Positions 12,301 to 23,847 of a stretch of DNA of 64,000 nt are shown in pieces. The notes beneath the pieces were generated by a model that was given only the letters and a program-made list of their open reading frames with translations, was not told where the DNA came from and searched no databases. The translations under genes were made by a program, and so were the position numbers. Numbering within the stretch: the first letter of the stretch is position 1; the number at the start of each line of letters is the position of its first letter. The stretch comes from Thiospirillum jenense (GTDB lineage Bacteria; Pseudomonadota; Gammaproteobacteria; Chromatiales; Chromatiaceae): NCBI RefSeq assembly GCF_014145225.1, contig NZ_JABVCQ010000003.1:62001-126000 (forward strand), in the 5' to 3' direction.

Positions 12301-13581
12301 GGGTGCGCGGTTGAGCATGACGGGATGTTCACGAATAACTTTTTCAAGTGCATCCCATACTTCAGGGGCGCCGCGTTCCACCATTTTTTTTGCTGCTTTA
12401 ATCGTGGTGGCAGTCCCATTGTTCTGTAATTCACCAAAAATAAATGGTTTAAATAGTTCCAGCGCCATTAACTTGGGAAGCCCACATTGATGCAAGCGCA
12501 ATGTCGGCCCCACCACGATGACAGAACGACCTGAATAATCAACGCGTTTACCCAAAAGATTTTGCCGAAATCGCCCCTGTTTTCCCTTAATCATATCGGC
12601 AAGTGATTTAAGAGGACGTTTATTAGTGCCAGTGATGGCGCGGCCGCGCCGTCCATTATCTAATAGTGCATCAACCGCTTCCTGTAACATGCGTTTTTCA
12701 TTGCGCACAATAATGTCTGGCGCAACCAAATCAAGCAGCCGTTTTAAACGATTATTACGATTGATGACACGGCGGTAAAGGTCATTTAAATCAGAAGTTG
12801 CAAAGCGTCCACCATCTAACGGGACTAAGGGACGCAATTCAGGTGGCAACACTGGTAAAACAGTTAGAATCATCCATTCTGGACGATTGCCTGACGCCTG
12901 CAATGATTCAATTAATTTTAGCCGTTTGCTTAATTTTTTAATTTTTGTTTCAGAGCCAGTGGATTCAATATCTTCCCGCATTAATGAAATTTCGGCAGTA
13001 AGATCAATTGTGCGTAATAATTCATAAATCGCTTCTGCTCCCATACGCGCATCAAACTCATCGCCATGCGCTTCTAATGCTTCCAAATATTGTTCATCGG
13101 ATAAAAGCTGCCGCCGTTCTAAATTAGTCATGCCTGGATCAATCACGACAAACGACTCGAAATACAGCACACGCTCAATATCACGCAAGGTCATGTCGAG
13201 TAATAAACCAATGCGTGATGGCAGCGATTTTAAAAACCAAATATGTGCAACTGGGCTGGCAAGATCAATATGCCCCATTCGTTCGCGCCGCACTTTAGCA
13301 AGGGTTACTTCAACCCCACATTTTTCACAAACTACCCCACGGTGTTTGAGACGTTTATATTTACCACACAAACATTCATAATCATTTACTGGCCCGAAAA
13401 TTTTAGCGCAAAATAAGCCTTCACGTTCTGGCTTAAAAGTACGATAATTGATTGTTTCAGGTTTTTTTACTTCCCCATAAGACCATGCGCGGATAGTATC
13501 TGGTGATGCCAACCCAATTCTAATTGCATCAAATTCTAATGCTGGAACTGCTTGCTTGATAGTCTTTAATGATTCTTTCAA
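9352..13581 (-). CDS. rpoC: RNA polymerase beta' subunit
   Basis: 1,409 residues from a TTG start at 13581, preceded by AGGAG eight bases upstream; this gives [10 protein letters not shown], which matches the start and length (1,407) of E. coli RpoC. An upstream in-frame ATG at 13620 is less likely because it would place the Shine-Dalgarno inside the gene. The zinc-ribbon cysteines CLCGKYK...CEKCG and the catalytic NADFDGDQM motif are intact. Cotranscribed with rpoB, 160 bases upstream. Confidence 0.97.
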   Translation of the reverse strand: MKESLKTIKQAVPALEFDAIRIGLASPDTIRAWSYGEVKKPETINYRTFKPEREGLFCAKIFGPVNDYECLCGKYKRLKHRGVVCEKCGVEVTLAKVRRERMGHIDLASPVAHIWFLKSLPSRIGLLLDMTLRDIERVLYFESFVVIDPGMTNLERRQLLSDEQYLEALEAHGDEFDARMGAEAIYELLRTIDLTAEISLMREDIESTGSETKIKKLSKRLKLIESLQASGNRPEWMILTVLPVLPPELRPLVPLDGGRFATSDLNDLYRRVINRNNRLKRLLDLVAPDIIVRNEKRMLQEAVDALLDNGRRGRAITGTNKRPLKSLADMIKGKQGRFRQNLLGKRVDYSGRSVIVVGPTLRLHQCGLPKLMALELFKPFIFGELQNNGTATTIKAAKKMVERGAPEVWDALEKVIREHPVMLNRAPTLHRLGIQAFEPVLIEGKAIQLHPLVCTAFNADFDGDQMAVHVPLSLEAQLEARALMMSSNNILSPANGEPIIVPSQDVVLGLYYMTRERISAKGEGLILSDITEARRAYETGHADLHAKIRVRIREVSFSADGQPQETISLKKTTIGRALVWEIVPNGLPFALVDQNLGKKQISRLINTCYRVLGLKETVVFADQIMYLGFRMATRAGISIGLEDMEVPDEKPAILAAAEEQVKEIEQQYASGLVTTGERYNKVIDIWSHTNEQVAKSMMRKLGKDRIVDGNGNLVEQDSFNSIYMMADSGARGSAAQIRQLAGMRGLMAKPDGSIIETPITANFREGLNVIQYFISTHGARKGLADTALKTANSGYLTRRLVDVAQDMVVIEPDCGTENGLVMASIIEGGDVVEPLRERILGRVAATNIYRPGSDEILCPAGTLLDEQWVEKIEKDGVGQVLVRSAITCNARIGVCAQCYGRDLARGHRVNIGEAVGVIAAQSIGEPGTQLTMRTFHIGGAASRTVAVRDVQVKSAGFIKLHNIKTVRHHTGNLVAVSRSGELTVVDDKGAEKERYKIPYGATVHSNDGDNVEGGQIVATWDPHTHPVVTEVAGRLRFEDFIENVTVQSQTDEVTGLTSLVVIDPKQRPTLGKDLRPVVILFDEQGRELNLAGTDLPARYYLPSGAIVNVIDSAQVGVGDILARIPQESSKTRDITGGLPRVADLFEARKPKDQALMAEATGTVSFGKDTKGKQRLIITMDDGETIEELIPKWRHVSVFEGERVARGEVISEGELNAHDILRLKGVTALAEYLVKEIQDVYRLQGVRINDKHIEVIVRQMLRKVHVINPGDTRLLRGEQVDHSTVVAENERVIAENKYPAIWEPLLLGITKASLATESFISAASFQETTRVLTEAAVRGSLDNLNGLKENVIVGRLIPAGTGLAHHNERRQRRRIEPIENETTAIERREIANKELVQAMKDYSESQVLSR

Positions 13582-13743
13582 GATGCTAACTCCTAAATGT
13601 TCATTACTGTGATGCGTCAAAACAGCGTTTTATGATAGGCAATCGCTGCATAACAACTTGAGGTGTTGAGAGTAATAGTTTGCGACTGACTATTTAAGTC
13701 AACAAACCAGATTTATCGTACCTCATTGACGACATCGTCAATA

Positions 13744-16700
13744 TCATTCTAATTCTATATCAATTGCCAACGAGCGAATTTCTTTCACCAACACATTAAA
13801 TGATTCCGGCATTTCTGCTTCCATTTTATGGTTGCGATCCACGATATTTTTATACATCTTGGTGCGCCCGTTGACATCATCTGATTTAACCGTCAGCATC
13901 TCTTGTAGTGTATAAGCGGCGCCATAAGCCTCAAGCGCCCACACCTCCATTTCACCAAATCTTTGCCCACCAAATTGTGCTTTACCACCAAGAGGTTGTT
14001 GCGTAACAAGACTATAAGGACCAGTTGATCTTGCATGCATTTTGTCATCCACTAAGTGATTTAATTTAAGCATGTACATATAACCAACGGTTACAGGACG
14101 TTCAAAGGTATCACCTGTACGGCCATCATAGAGTATGGTCTGACCGGTCTGAGATAGTCCGGCCAGCGTTAACATTTGCCGTATTTCATTTTCATCAGCG
14201 CCATCAAATACTGGCGTAGCCAGCGGAACGCCGCCGCGCAAGTTATTAGCCAGCTCAATAATTTCAGCATCGGTCAATTCATCAAGATTTTCAGTTTTAC
14301 CACTACTATTATAAATTTGAGTTAAAAAAGTACGCAGTTCAATAATTGCAACCTGTGCTTGTAGCATCGTTGCAATGCGTTGCCCTAATCCCTTTGCCGC
14401 CCAGCCTAAATGCGTTTCTAATACTTGACCAACATTCATGCGTGACGGAACCCCAAGCGGGTTTAAAACAATATCAACTGCTTCACCATCAGCACTATAT
14501 GGCATATCTTCAATTGGTACGACACGCGAAATAACACCTTTATTACCATGTCGCCCCGCCATTTTATCGCCGGGCTGTACACGACGTTTTACCGCCACAT
14601 ACACCTTGACCATTTTTAATACACCTGGGGCAAGATCATCTCCCTGTGTCACTTTACGTTTTTTCGCTTCAAAACGTTCACGAAAGACCTCGCGCTGTTC
14701 TTTAATTTGTTTGGCAACTGTTTCTAATTGATGTGCGGCATCTTCACTGCGCAAACGGATTTCTAACCACCGATCACGTTTATTATTGCGCTCTACTAAC
14801 TCACTTAAATACGTTTTAGTAATTTTAGCGCCCGCTCTCAACCCGTTAGGTCCGCCATCTGCAACCTTGCCCAATAACATCTTCTCGACACGATTAAACG
14901 TATCATTTTCCATAATACGCAATTGGTCATCCAAGTCTTTTCGCACCCGTTCAATTTCGGCTGCTTCAATTTGTAATGCTCGTTTATCCTTATCTATTCC
15001 ATCGCGGGTGAATACTTGTACGTCAACAACCGTACCCGCCATTCCCGACGGCAGACGCAACGACGTATCCTTTACATCTGACGCTTTTTCACCAAAAATA
15101 GCGCGTAATAACTTTTCTTCTGGCGTTAATTGCGTTTCACCCTTTGGCGTGACTTTTCCAACTAGAATATCGCCATCACGCACTTCAGCACCAACATAAA
15201 TAATGCCAGATTCATCCAGTTTTGCTAATGCCGCTTCACCGACATTTGGAATATCACTAGAAATTTCTTCTGGACCTAATTTGGTATCACGCGCTAAACA
15301 AGATAATTCTTCAATGTGAATACTGGTGAACCGATCTTCTTGTACAACTCTTTCGGAAACTAAAATAGAATCTTCAAAGTTGTAACCATTCCAGGGCATG
15401 AACGCGACCCGCAAATTTTGCCCTAATGCTAATTCACCCATATCAGTTGAGGGACCGTCAGCTAATATATCGCCACGCCCCACAATATCTCCAGGGCGAA
15501 CTAATGGGCGTTGATTAATACAGGTGTTTTGATTAGAGCGGGTATATTTCGTTAAATTATAGATATCAACACCCGATTCACCCGTTTCTGTTTCATTATC
15601 ATTCACGCGGACTACAATTCGAGCGGCATCTACTGAATCAATCGCACCGCCACGTCGTGCCCATACCACAACGCCAGAATCCTTTGCAACGACACGCTCC
15701 ATTCCTGTACCAACTAATGGTTTTTCGGCTCGCAACGTTGGCACTGCTTGACGCTGCATATTTGATCCCATTAATGCCCGATTGGCATCATCATGTTCCA
15801 AAAAAGGAATTAACGATGCAGCAACAGAGACAATTTGGCGCGGCGAAACATCCATATATTGAACATCTGCCGGCGATTTCATTGTGAATTCATTTAAATG
15901 ACGGCAGGATACTAACGCATCTGTCAAACAACCGTCAGCATCAAGCGTCGCATTTGCTTGTGCGATCACAAAATTGCCTTCTTCAATTGCTGATAAATGT
16001 TCAATTATTTTAGTCGCATATCCATTTTGAACTTTACGGTATGGAGTTTCTAAAAAACCATACTTATTTGTTCTAGCATACACTGCCAATGAATTAATCA
16101 GTCCGATATTCGGGCCTTCAGGCGTTTCAATCGGACAAACTCGTCCGTAATGGGTTGGGTGTACATCGCGTACTTCAAACCCCGCACGTTCACGAGCTAA
16201 ACCACCGGGACCTAAAGCGGAAACGCGACGTTTATGAGTCACTTCAGATAATGGATTATTTTGATCCATAAACTGAGACAATTGGCTTGATCCAAAAAAC
16301 TCTTTAATAGCGGCGGATACTGGTTTGGCGTTAATCAATTCTTGTGGCATTAATCCTTCAGATTCCGCTAATGATAGGCGTTCTTTAACTGCGCGTTCTA
16401 CTCGAACTAACCCAATGCGGAATTGGTTTTCAGCCATTTCACCAACGCAACGAATACGCCGATTGCCGAGATGATCAATATCATCTACGGTGCCTTTTGA
16501 ATTACGGAGTGCAATTAAAACGCGCAAGGTATCAACAATATCGGAACTATCACCCTGTTGTGCGTATAATTGACGGGCGAATTCATCATGGCGCTGACTG
16601 AAATATCGGCTGTCATATAAAATGCCCGGACCTTCAGTTGCTTCACGCGCTAGACGCCGGTTAAATTTCATTCGCCCAACGGCGGATAAATCATAACGAT

Positions 16701-17892
16701 CTGGTGTAAAAAAGAGATTATGAAAGAGGTTTTGTGCTGCTTCACGCGTTGGCGGTTCACCCGGGCGCATCATGCGATAAATTTCAATTTGAGCTTCCAA
16801 ATCTGTGCGTGTATGGTCAATACGCAAGGTTTCTGACAAATAAGCACCATGATCGAGATCATTAACAAATAGTGTTTGTAATTCGGTCACGCCTTTTTGA
16901 CGCAGCGTCATAAATAACTCAGGCGTTAACTCACTATTCGCTTCGGCAATAACCTCATTTGTTTCGGTGTCAATGAGAGTTTGGGCAAGTGTTCGTCCAA
17001 ACAAAAAGGCTTCTGGGACAACAAGACGTTCAATTCCAGCTTTTTGTAATTCACGGATATGGCGTGTTGTGACGCGCCGTCCCGGTTCAACCAAAACAGT
17101 ATCGCCAATGCAGATTTCAAAGTTGACAGTTTCACCGCGTAACCGTTCTGGTACCAGCACAAATTCAATGTCATTAATAAAATAAAACTGATCCGTATCA
17201 AAAAATAGCCGCAATATGTCATTTACGCTATAGCCCAATGCGCGCAATAACATAGTCGCCGGTAATTTACGACGTCTGTCAATACGAACATACACATTAT
17301 CTTTTGGATCGAATTCAAAGTCGAGCCAAGAACCACGATAAGGAATGATGCGTGCTGAAAATAACTGCTTGCGTGATGAATGTGTTTTGCCTTTATCACT
17401 ATCAAAAAACACGCCAGGAGAGCGATGTAATTGCGACACAATGACACGCTCGGTACCATTAATAATAAAGGTGCCAGTTTCAGTCATTAGTGGCAAATCG
17501 CCCATATAAACTTCTTGTTCTCGAACGTCTTTAATAACTTTCGCACCAGCGGGCGCATCTTTATCGTAAATCACCAAACGTAATAAAACCCGTAACGGCG
17601 CTGCATAGGTCGCGCCCCGCAAATGACATTCACGCACATCAAATGCCGGTTCACCCAAGCGATAACTGACATAATCCAACACCGCATTACCTGAATAACT
17701 TTCAATTGGTAATACTGATTTAAACGCTGCATGTAACCCCATGTCTTGGCGTTGATTTGGACGCTTATCGCTCTGCAAAAAGTCACGATAGGAATCAATT
17801 TGAGTTGCGAGCAGAAAAGGAACGTCCAAAATACTCGGACGTTTGCCGAAGTCTTTGCGAATGCGCTTTTTTTCGGTGAACGTGTAGGCCAT
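13744..17892 (-). CDS. rpoB: RNA polymerase beta subunit
   Basis: 1,382 residues. It begins [19 protein letters not shown]. The rifampicin region ([21 protein letters not shown]) shows no resistance-type change that I can see. The conserved [13 protein letters not shown] segment near the active centre and the C-terminal [17 protein letters not shown] are present. It forms the catalytic core with RpoC. Preceded by a 340-base gap that contains a terminator-like hairpin. Confidence 0.98.
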   Translation of the reverse strand: MAYTFTEKKRIRKDFGKRPSILDVPFLLATQIDSYRDFLQSDKRPNQRQDMGLHAAFKSVLPIESYSGNAVLDYVSYRLGEPAFDVRECHLRGATYAAPLRVLLRLVIYDKDAPAGAKVIKDVREQEVYMGDLPLMTETGTFIINGTERVIVSQLHRSPGVFFDSDKGKTHSSRKQLFSARIIPYRGSWLDFEFDPKDNVYVRIDRRRKLPATMLLRALGYSVNDILRLFFDTDQFYFINDIEFVLVPERLRGETVNFEICIGDTVLVEPGRRVTTRHIRELQKAGIERLVVPEAFLFGRTLAQTLIDTETNEVIAEANSELTPELFMTLRQKGVTELQTLFVNDLDHGAYLSETLRIDHTRTDLEAQIEIYRMMRPGEPPTREAAQNLFHNLFFTPDRYDLSAVGRMKFNRRLAREATEGPGILYDSRYFSQRHDEFARQLYAQQGDSSDIVDTLRVLIALRNSKGTVDDIDHLGNRRIRCVGEMAENQFRIGLVRVERAVKERLSLAESEGLMPQELINAKPVSAAIKEFFGSSQLSQFMDQNNPLSEVTHKRRVSALGPGGLARERAGFEVRDVHPTHYGRVCPIETPEGPNIGLINSLAVYARTNKYGFLETPYRKVQNGYATKIIEHLSAIEEGNFVIAQANATLDADGCLTDALVSCRHLNEFTMKSPADVQYMDVSPRQIVSVAASLIPFLEHDDANRALMGSNMQRQAVPTLRAEKPLVGTGMERVVAKDSGVVVWARRGGAIDSVDAARIVVRVNDNETETGESGVDIYNLTKYTRSNQNTCINQRPLVRPGDIVGRGDILADGPSTDMGELALGQNLRVAFMPWNGYNFEDSILVSERVVQEDRFTSIHIEELSCLARDTKLGPEEISSDIPNVGEAALAKLDESGIIYVGAEVRDGDILVGKVTPKGETQLTPEEKLLRAIFGEKASDVKDTSLRLPSGMAGTVVDVQVFTRDGIDKDKRALQIEAAEIERVRKDLDDQLRIMENDTFNRVEKMLLGKVADGGPNGLRAGAKITKTYLSELVERNNKRDRWLEIRLRSEDAAHQLETVAKQIKEQREVFRERFEAKKRKVTQGDDLAPGVLKMVKVYVAVKRRVQPGDKMAGRHGNKGVISRVVPIEDMPYSADGEAVDIVLNPLGVPSRMNVGQVLETHLGWAAKGLGQRIATMLQAQVAIIELRTFLTQIYNSSGKTENLDELTDAEIIELANNLRGGVPLATPVFDGADENEIRQMLTLAGLSQTGQTILYDGRTGDTFERPVTVGYMYMLKLNHLVDDKMHARSTGPYSLVTQQPLGGKAQFGGQRFGEMEVWALEAYGAAYTLQEMLTVKSDDVNGRTKMYKNIVDRNHKMEAEMPESFNVLVKEIRSLAIDIELE

Positions 17893-18150
17893 TCTGCCTG
17901 ATCCTCTTGAGGAAACTAGGAAGTGACGCTGACGCTAATAAAACTGGGTAGTGCCATGATGTTTAGAGGGTATTTGCTAGATAATTGTCATTAAATGACT
18001 AGCAAAACCGCTCCATTTTATCAACAGGATCACCACCACAACCAATGCCTTGCTATCTTAAATAACTCCATAGGCACAGGCGCGTATTCTTAAATGATAA
18101 TACGCGATCAAGTTTTTATAGTTGGATATTAATCAGCGCGGGTCTTTAAC

Positions 18151-18189
18151 TGGAAACAACAAAAGGCCGGCAGCCAATTGCTACCAGCC
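18151..18189 (-). terminator. Terminator-like attenuator between rplL and rpoB
   Basis: On the minus strand a 10-bp stem with two G-U pairs (GGCTGGTAGC / GCTGCCGGCC, 18189-18165) with a five-base loop is followed by TTTTGTTGTTT. It lies about 45 bases after the rplL stop. In E. coli a partial terminator at this place lowers rpoBC transcription relative to the ribosomal proteins; the same role is inferred here. Confidence 0.72.
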
Positions 18190-18191
18190 CG

Positions 18192-18214
18192 CGTTGTGCG
18201 CTTAATGCACAACG
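18192..18214 (-). other. Hairpin between rplL stop and attenuator (possible RNase III site)
   Basis: Perfect 8-bp inverted repeat CGTTGTGC / GCACAACG with a 7-base loop, stacked directly against the terminator-like hairpin. E. coli has an RNase III processing hairpin in the equivalent rplL-rpoB spacer. The processing role is inference. Confidence 0.5.
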
Positions 18215-18233
18215 ACCTAAAAAGGCTGCTTGT

Positions 18234-18608
18234 TTATTTAATATCGACAGAGGCGCCAACCTCTTCGAGTTGCTTTTTCGCTGATTCAGCATCTGCCTTA
18301 GAAATCGCTTCTTTCAGCGTGGTTGGCACTCCTTCAACCGCATCTTTGGCTTCTTTCAAGCCTAGTCCGGTAATTGCACGGACGACCTTAATAACTGACA
18401 CTTTGTTCGCGCCAAATGAAGTTAAAATGACATCGAACTCAGTTTGTTCCTCAACGGGCGCTGCTTCTGCGGCCGCTGCCGGGGCCATTGCCACTGCCGC
18501 TGCCGCAGTGACACCAAACTTTTCTTCCATTGCGCTGATTAAATCAACGACTTCCATCACCGTCATATTGGCAATGGTTTCCAAAATGTCTTCTTTTGAT
18601 ACGGCCAT
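18234..18608 (-). CDS. rplL: 50S ribosomal protein L7/L12
   Basis: 124 residues. An N-terminal dimerisation helix ([20 protein letters not shown]) is followed by an Ala-rich hinge (residues about 35-52) and the C-terminal factor-binding domain with [14 protein letters not shown]7/L12 forms the flexible stalk that recruits EF-Tu and EF-G. It follows rplJ with a 60-base spacer. Confidence 0.98.
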   Translation of the reverse strand: MAVSKEDILETIANMTVMEVVDLISAMEEKFGVTAAAAVAMAPAAAAEAAPVEEQTEFDVILTSFGANKVSVIKVVRAITGLGLKEAKDAVEGVPTTLKEAISKADAESAKKQLEEVGASVDIK

Positions 18609-18670
18609 TTATAAGATGCTCCTGAAATCTAATGTGGGAATAAGTCAATTCCCCAAGTACGCTTAATGGC

Positions 18671-19198
18671 TTACGCAGCCTGTTTGGCATCGCGCACAGC
18701 CGCCAATGTTCGTGCCAATTTAGAGGGCACTTCATTAAGCGTCGCTGCCAATTTTTGTACGGGCGCTTTCATCACGGATAATAACTGACTAATCGCTTCT
18801 TCATAGGTCGGCATTTTTGCCAACATCGAAAGTTGCGATGGATCCAACAACTGACCAGATACAGCTATCAGTTTGACTTGAAATTTGTCATGTTCTTTCG
18901 CAAAGGCTTCCGCGACACGCGCCACTGAACCCGGATCGTTGCGCCCAAATGCAAGCAACAGAGGACCACGCAACCCCGCTTGCATACACGCAAAATCCGT
19001 ATTTTCTAAAGCACGTCGCGCCAGCGTGTTTTTGACCACTCGCACATAAACACCGGCTTTACGCGCTTCAACACGCAGCTTTGTCAGTTGCTCAACGGTC
19101 AATCCACGATACTCGGCACCGATCGCCGAATAGGCAGTCTTTGCGACTTCCGCGACTTCGGCGACGACCAGTTCTTTTTGGGCGTAATTTAGCGCCAC
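18671..19198 (-). CDS. rplJ: 50S ribosomal protein L10
   Basis: 175 residues from a GTG start at 19198, chosen because GAGGTG sits about 6 bases upstream and the product then begins VALNYAQKELVVAEV, aligned with E. coli MALNLQDKQAIVAEV. A longer reading from 19255 adds 19 unrelated residues. Conserved parts are RGLTVEQLTKLR, VVKNTLARRA and the C-terminal ARTLAAVRDAKQAA. L10 anchors the L7/L12 stalk, and with L7/L12 represses its own mRNA leader in E. coli. Confidence 0.96.
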   Translation of the reverse strand: MALNYAQKELVVAEVAEVAKTAYSAIGAEYRGLTVEQLTKLRVEARKAGVYVRVVKNTLARRALENTDFACMQAGLRGPLLLAFGRNDPGSVARVAEAFAKEHDKFQVKLIAVSGQLLDPSQLSMLAKMPTYEEAISQLLSVMKAPVQKLAATLNEVPSKLARTLAAVRDAKQAA

Positions 19199-19255
19199 GT
19201 TCGTCACCTCAATTGATATTATGAGGACTTCAATAGCCCCCCACATGACTAACAC

Positions 19256-19574
19256 GTTTGTATTGATACATCCACTGCATCAACACTAACCACTTGTAAC
19301 GTGCACTGTTAATTAGGCAAATATACCCAAATCAAAAGCACCGTTTGCGCAGGCAAGTATTAAGCTGGGCATCGCTCAATCCTGATCTCAAACACCAACA
19401 CCTGCGGTCTTCAACGGCAACTGACAGCGAACGCCAGCGCCTTAAAGTCAAATAACTTAATGCTGTATTACTAAATAAATCTATACGACACATTAAGCAA
19501 AATTCGTCAACATTATTATTGATGATAAGCGGGTGCTATTAAAAGAAACAGCAACCCGGCTTATCTCAACTACA
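19256..19574 (-). other. rplA-rplJ intergenic leader region
   Basis: 319 bases without a gene. It should contain the promoter and the autoregulatory L10 leader on the minus strand. The clearest structure is the hairpin at 19524-19565 beside the rplA stop. I could not model the L10-binding kink-turn with confidence. Confidence 0.5.
19524..19565 (-). terminator. Long hairpin just after rplA
   Basis: Arms GATAAGCGGGTGCT (19524-19537) and AGCAACCCGGCTTATC (19550-19565) pair over 14 bp with two single-base bulges, 10 bases beyond the rplA stop. No strong T-tract follows on the minus strand, so it may be an mRNA-stabilising or leaky termination structure that divides rplKA from rplJL. Confidence 0.5.
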
Positions 19575-20270
19575 TTAAAACTTCAGGGAACTTTGGTCTA
19601 ATAATAACCCCGGACCCATTGTTGTTGAGATCGTGACTTTCTGCATATAAATCCCTTTAGCAGCACTTGGTTTAGCCTTCATCAAATTGGTCAACAAGGC
19701 TTCTAAATTTTCCTTGAGCTTGATTGGTGTAAAGTCTGCCTTACCGAGTGGGCAATGAATAATTCCAGCCTTATCAGTTCGATAGCGCACCTGACCAGCT
19801 TTCGCATTCTGTACCGCTTCAGCAACATTTGCTGTCACTGTACCAACTTTTGGATTTGGCATTAACCCGCGTGGACCAAGCAACTTGCCAAGTTGACCAA
19901 CCACGCGCATTGCATCAGGCGAGGCAATCACCACGTCATAAGGCAAATTACCCGCTTTCATGTCCTCAGCCAGATCGTCCATGCCAACGCGCTCGGCACC
20001 CGCCGCCACCGCTGCGTCAGCATTCGCACCCTGCGCAAATACCGCCACGCGCACCTGTTTGCCAATCCCATGCGGCAACACCGTCGCGCCCCGCACCACC
20101 TGATCGGATTTACGCGGATCAACGCCAAGATTCACTGCCACATCAACACTTTCCACAAACTTGACTTTGGCAAGCTGTTGTAAAAGGGCAAAAGCCTCTT
20201 CCGCCGGATACAATTTACCGCGCTGAACTTGGGCGCGAATCGCCTGCATTCTTTTAGTTAACTTTGCCAT
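19575..20270 (-). CDS. rplA: 50S ribosomal protein L1
   Basis: 231 residues, with [15 protein letters not shown] at the start and the L1 signature [12 protein letters not shown] near residues 134-145. L1 forms the mobile stalk at the E site and represses its own L11 operon in E. coli. Its ATG overlaps the rplK stop by one base (TAATG), so the two are coupled. The central part is more GC-rich than its neighbours. Confidence 0.98.
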   Translation of the reverse strand: MAKLTKRMQAIRAQVQRGKLYPAEEAFALLQQLAKVKFVESVDVAVNLGVDPRKSDQVVRGATVLPHGIGKQVRVAVFAQGANADAAVAAGAERVGMDDLAEDMKAGNLPYDVVIASPDAMRVVGQLGKLLGPRGLMPNPKVGTVTANVAEAVQNAKAGQVRYRTDKAGIIHCPLGKADFTPIKLKENLEALLTNLMKAKPSAAKGIYMQKVTISTTMGPGLLLDQSSLKF

Positions 20271-20704
20271 TAGTCCAGCCCCTCAACATTAAGTCCCATT
20301 GCACGAGCGCTGCCGGCAATTGTTCGCACCGCCGCCGCCAAACTGGCCGCATTCAAATCTGGCATTTTAGTTGTTGCAATTGCTTCTAATTGCGCTCGAT
20401 TGACTGTGCCGACCTTAACTGTATTGGGTGTACTACTCCCTTTACTAATTCCCGCCGCCTTTCTTAATAAGACCGCGGCAGGCGTCGTTTTAGTAACAAA
20501 AGTAAAACTACGATCCGAATAAATCGTAATCACAACCGGCGTTGGCAATCCTTTTTCCAAGTCTTGTGTACGCGCATTGAAAGTTTTACAGAATTCCATG
20601 ATATTAACGCCATGTTGACCCAATGCCGGACCAACAGGAGGGCTAGGATTTGCCTCACCCGCTTTAACCTGCAATTTGACATAGGCAGTAATTTTTTTTG
20701 CCAT
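20270..20704 (-). CDS. rplK: 50S ribosomal protein L11
   Basis: 144 residues from ATG at 20704 ([20 protein letters not shown]), the normal length. An upstream extension to 20746 has no family similarity. The N-terminal [19 protein letters not shown] segment and the rRNA-binding C-terminal domain are intact. L11 is part of the GTPase-associated centre and is needed for RelA activation. Confidence 0.98.
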   Translation of the reverse strand: MAKKITAYVKLQVKAGEANPSPPVGPALGQHGVNIMEFCKTFNARTQDLEKGLPTPVVITIYSDRSFTFVTKTTPAAVLLRKAAGISKGSSTPNTVKVGTVNRAQLEAIATTKMPDLNAASLAAAVRTIAGSARAMGLNVEGLD

Positions 20705-20903
20705 GAAAATAATCCTCGCGGGTACGAACGCTGGCGCAACGCACAACAGCTCCCCAAATGATTGAATACTTTAAACACACATCCACAACGCGAACACTGC
20801 TGTTCTGTGAGGGATTTTTAATGGAAAACGAATGATGTGAGTCACATCGTATTGAATAAGCAAAACAGATTGTTTGAACGCTGTTTTTTATTCAATGAGA
20901 TAT

Positions 20904-21437
20904 TTAACTCTTTTCGATTTGGGGGAAATCCAATTCAACTGGAGTGGGACGCCCAAAAATTAATACTGACACCTTAACTCGACTTTTATCGTAGTCTACT
21001 TCTTCAACTACACCATTAAAGTCAGTGAAGGGACCATCAACAACACGCACAATTTCACCTGGCTCATAGAGAACTTTCGGGCGGGGTTTTTCAACTCCTT
21101 CCTGAACTCGTTGCAAAATCGCCTGTGCTTGTGAATCAGGAATCGGGGCGGGGCGATCACCCTGTCCACCAATAAAACCCATAACTTTTGGCACATCGCG
21201 CACCAAATGCCAAGTTTCATCGGTCATTTCCATTTGAATCAAAACATATCCCGGAAAAAATTTCCGCTCGCTTTTACGTTGTTGACCACCACGCATCTCG
21301 ACTACTTCTTCGGTTGGCACCAGAACATCCCCGAAATATTCCTCCATTCCAGCGCGAGCAACTCGCTCTTTCAGGGAACGTTGTACCTGTGACTCAAAGC
21401 CCGAAAACGCATGGATGACATACCAACGCATTGACAT
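20904..21437 (-). CDS. nusG: Transcription termination/antitermination protein NusG
   Basis: 177 residues. The NGN domain begins [12 protein letters not shown] and includes [10 protein letters not shown]; the C-terminal KOW domain has [18 protein letters not shown] near residues 125-142. NusG binds RNA polymerase and couples it to Rho or to S10. It lies three bases after secE. The 200-base spacer to rplK probably holds the L11-operon promoter. Confidence 0.98.
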   Translation of the reverse strand: MSMRWYVIHAFSGFESQVQRSLKERVARAGMEEYFGDVLVPTEEVVEMRGGQQRKSERKFFPGYVLIQMEMTDETWHLVRDVPKVMGFIGGQGDRPAPIPDSQAQAILQRVQEGVEKPRPKVLYEPGEIVRVVDGPFTDFNGVVEEVDYDKSRVKVSVLIFGRPTPVELDFPQIEKS

Positions 21438-21440
21438 GCG

Positions 21441-21818
21441 TTATCCCCCATGCCCAGTCAGTAAGCGCAAAATGGCCATCAACATCATATCAAATAGCCA
21501 CAATAAAACACCCAGTATCAGCACCATGATTGAAACAATCAATGTTGTCTGAAATGTCTCTTGACGAGTTGGCCAAATAACTTTGCGCACCTCGACCCGA
21601 GCATCGACTGCAAACCGCCACATCTGCTGCCCTATTTCAGTAGTGAGTGCCAGTGCCGTTGCACCCGAGGCAAAAACCAACAATGCAACCACCCGCAACA
21701 ACAGAGAATAGTCTGCAAAAAAATAAAACCCCCAGATACCAATAATGACAACCATTATCGCTGCTACGAGTTTGACCGTGTCCAGACTAGTTTCACCAGT
21801 CTCGGCTCGAATATTCAT
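21441..21818 (-). CDS. secE: Preprotein translocase subunit SecE
   Basis: 125 residues with three hydrophobic segments (about 13-36, 42-62, 92-118), the three-helix form usual in gammaproteobacteria. The conserved cytoplasmic EVRKVIWPTRQET motif lies before the last helix. SecE is an essential part of the SecYEG channel. Start ATG at 21818, next to nusG as in E. coli. Confidence 0.97.
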   Translation of the reverse strand: MNIRAETGETSLDTVKLVAAIMVVIIGIWGFYFFADYSLLLRVVALLVFASGATALALTTEIGQQMWRFAVDARVEVRKVIWPTRQETFQTTLIVSIMVLILGVLLWLFDMMLMAILRLLTGHGG

Positions 21819-21853
21819 TAGATTAGGTGTTATCTGAAATTATCGGAGTTATA

Positions 21854-21929
21854 TGGCAGGCCAGGAGGGAATCGAACCCCCAACCTGCGGTTTTGGAGAC
21901 CGCCGCTCTGCCAATTGAGCTACTGGCCT
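21854..21929 (-). tRNA. tRNA-Trp (CCA anticodon)
   Basis: 76 bases with encoded CCA end. Acceptor stem AGGCCAG/CTGGCCT pairs fully. The D-arm has TAGCTCAATTGGCAGAG, the anticodon loop reads CTCCAAA (anticodon CCA) and the T-arm has GGTTCGATTCC. It lies between tufB and secE on the same strand, the typical place for tRNA-Trp in gammaproteobacteria. Confidence 0.96.
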
Positions 21930-21990
21930 AAAAATTCATGACGTCCTGTTATCAATCAATTTGACAACCAACACGTCATTTTATGATTGA

Positions 21991-23181
21991 TTAGGCAATC
22001 ACCTTCGCAACCACACCCGCCCCAACAGTGCGCCCGCCTTCGCGTACCGCGAAGCGCAGCCCTTCTTCCATTGCAATTGGCGCAATCAATTTAATAGTCA
22101 TTTTGACATTATCGCCGGGCATGACCATTTCAATGCCTTCCGGCAACTCACAGGCACCTGTAACGTCAGTAGTACGGAAATAAAACTGCGGACGATAACC
22201 ATTAAAAAATGGTGTATGGCGCCCACCTTCTTCTTTACCTAACACATACACTTCAGCCTCAAAATGCGTATGTGGCGTAATGCTATTTGGCTTTGCTAAT
22301 ACCTGTCCACGTTCCACATCATCACGTTTAACACCGCGCAATAGCACACCGATATTATCGCCTGCCTGCCCTTGATCGAGCAATTTACGGAACATTTCAA
22401 CGCCGGTACAGGTCGTTTTCACGGTGTCACGCAAGCCAACAATGGCAACTTCTTCACCAACTTTAACAATGCCACGTTCCACCCGACCAGTTACAACTGT
22501 GCCGCGTCCTGAAATGGAAAACACGTCTTCAATAGGCATTAAAAAAGCGCCATCAATCGCCCGTTCTGGCTGCGGGATATAGCTATCTAGCGCATCCATT
22601 AAGCGTTCAATAGACTGCGTTCCTAATTCAGAAGTATCGCCATCCAATGCCATTTTAGCCGAGCCAGTGACAACTGGTGTATCGTCGCCGGGGAAATCAT
22701 AGCTTGACAGCATTTCCCGCACTTCCATTTCCACCAACTCTAATAATTCAGCATCATCCACCATATCGGCTTTATTTAAATAAACCACGATATAAGGCAC
22801 ACCGACTTGGCGAGATAATAGAATATGTTCGCGTGTTTGAGGCATGGGTCCATCCGCCGCCGAAACGACTAAAATAGCACCGTCCATTTGCGCAGCACCG
22901 GTAATCATGTTTTTGACGTAGTCAGCATGTCCCGGACAATCCACATGTGCGTAATGGCGATTTGCAGTTTCGTATTCGACATGCGCTGTTGCAATGGTAA
23001 TACCGCGCTCGCGTTCTTCAGGTGCATTATCGATTTGGTCATAAGCCCGCGCTTCGCCACCAAACTTTTTTGACTGCGTCACGGTAATTGCAGCAGTTAA
23101 TGTCGTTTTACCGTGATCAACATGACCAATCGTGCCAACATTGACATGCGGTTTTTTGCGCTCAAATTTTTCTTTAGACAT
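21991..23181 (-). CDS. tufB: Elongation factor Tu, copy B
   Basis: 396 residues from ATG ([15 protein letters not shown]). Same GTPase motifs as tufA and the same sequence except the final residue, Ala for Gly. About 800 bases in the middle and 5' part show no difference from tufA by eye, while silent changes appear near the 3' end and in the first few codons. It follows tRNA-Tyr-Gly-Thr, as tufB does in E. coli, so it is probably driven by the tRNA promoter. Confidence 0.98.
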   Translation of the reverse strand: MSKEKFERKKPHVNVGTIGHVDHGKTTLTAAITVTQSKKFGGEARAYDQIDNAPEERERGITIATAHVEYETANRHYAHVDCPGHADYVKNMITGAAQMDGAILVVSAADGPMPQTREHILLSRQVGVPYIVVYLNKADMVDDAELLELVEMEVREMLSSYDFPGDDTPVVTGSAKMALDGDTSELGTQSIERLMDALDSYIPQPERAIDGAFLMPIEDVFSISGRGTVVTGRVERGIVKVGEEVAIVGLRDTVKTTCTGVEMFRKLLDQGQAGDNIGVLLRGVKRDDVERGQVLAKPNSITPHTHFEAEVYVLGKEEGGRHTPFFNGYRPQFYFRTTDVTGACELPEGIEMVMPGDNVKMTIKLIAPIAMEEGLRFAVREGGRTVGAGVVAKVIA

Positions 23182-23272
23182 AAATGCGTTCTCCGCAAAC
23201 TAAAATCTTTTGGTATCTAATAAACTAAAACGAATAATCGCATAATGTTCAGTGACACGGTGCGATTAAAAT

Positions 23273-23348
23273 TGGAGCCCATGATCGGAATCGAACCGAT
23301 GACCTCACCCTTACCAAGGGTGTGCTCTACCATCTGAGCTACATGGGC
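23273..23348 (-). tRNA. tRNA-Thr (GGT anticodon)
   Basis: 76 bases with encoded CCA. Acceptor stem GCCCATG/CATGGGC pairs fully. The anticodon loop reads TTGGTAA (anticodon GGT) on a stem of ACCC/GGGT, and the T-loop is GGTTCGATTCC. It lies directly before tufB. Confidence 0.96.
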
Positions 23349-23391
23349 AGTCAATGTGCCGAATGGAAGCGCTTGATTGCACAAGGGAAGT

Positions 23392-23465
23392 TGGAGCGGG
23401 TGATGGGAATCGAACCCACGCCATCAGCTTGGAAGGCTGAGGTTCTACCTTTGAACTACACCCGC
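23392..23465 (-). tRNA. tRNA-Gly (TCC anticodon)
   Basis: 74 bases with encoded CCA. Acceptor stem GCGGGTG/CACCCGC pairs fully. The anticodon loop reads CTTCCAA (anticodon TCC) and the T-loop is GGTTCGATTCC. Second in the tRNA-Tyr-Gly-Thr-tufB transcript. Confidence 0.96.
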
Positions 23466-23493
23466 GACAAGCTCTAATACGCCAACAATTATT

Positions 23494-23578
23494 TGGTGGA
23501 GGGGGGAGGATTCGAACCTCCGAAGGCTGAGCCGTCAGATTTACAGTCTGATCCCTTTGACCGCTCGGGAACCCCTCC
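23494..23578 (-). tRNA. tRNA-Tyr (GTA anticodon)
   Basis: 85 bases, a class II tRNA with a long variable arm (CGGCTCAGCCTTCG). Acceptor stem GGAGGGG/CCCCTCC pairs fully. The anticodon loop reads CTGTAAA (anticodon GTA), and the CCA end is encoded. First gene after the promoter at 23593-23621. Confidence 0.96.
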
Positions 23579-23592
23579 AAAATGAGCTATTC

Positions 23593-23621
23593 AGTCTATA
23601 TGCTCAGGCGCACGAGGTCAA
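23593..23621 (-). promoter_or_regulatory. Sigma70-like promoter of tRNA-Tyr-Gly-Thr-tufB
   Basis: On the minus strand TTGACC (23621-23616) and TAGACT (23598-23593) are separated by 17 bases. The -10 box ends about 15 bases before the tRNA-Tyr 5' end. Spacing and match to consensus are good for a strong stable-RNA promoter. Confidence 0.75.
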
Positions 23622-23847
23622 CTGTTAAAATGCACCACTACCCACACTAACCGCCATACACTGTCATGCCAATCGTGTGTCCCGCTGCGCTGCCAGCACC
23701 ATTTTAGACCGGCAGCACTACATATTGCACACATTATGAGCGCACCTGACACAACACATCGGTTAAACTAACCCGCTATATGCCTGCCCGCTGGTCAAGA
23801 TCCCATCATCAATATTTCCCTTTTACTCTTTCAGGAAACAGCACGAC

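Noticed and set aside
14786-15199. Plus-strand ORF of 137 codons within rpoB
   Set aside because: Antisense shadow of a strongly conserved gene, with no ribosome site or family features.
23311-23580. Minus-strand ORF of 89 codons across tRNA-Gly and tRNA-Tyr
   Set aside because: It is made almost wholly of tRNA sequence.
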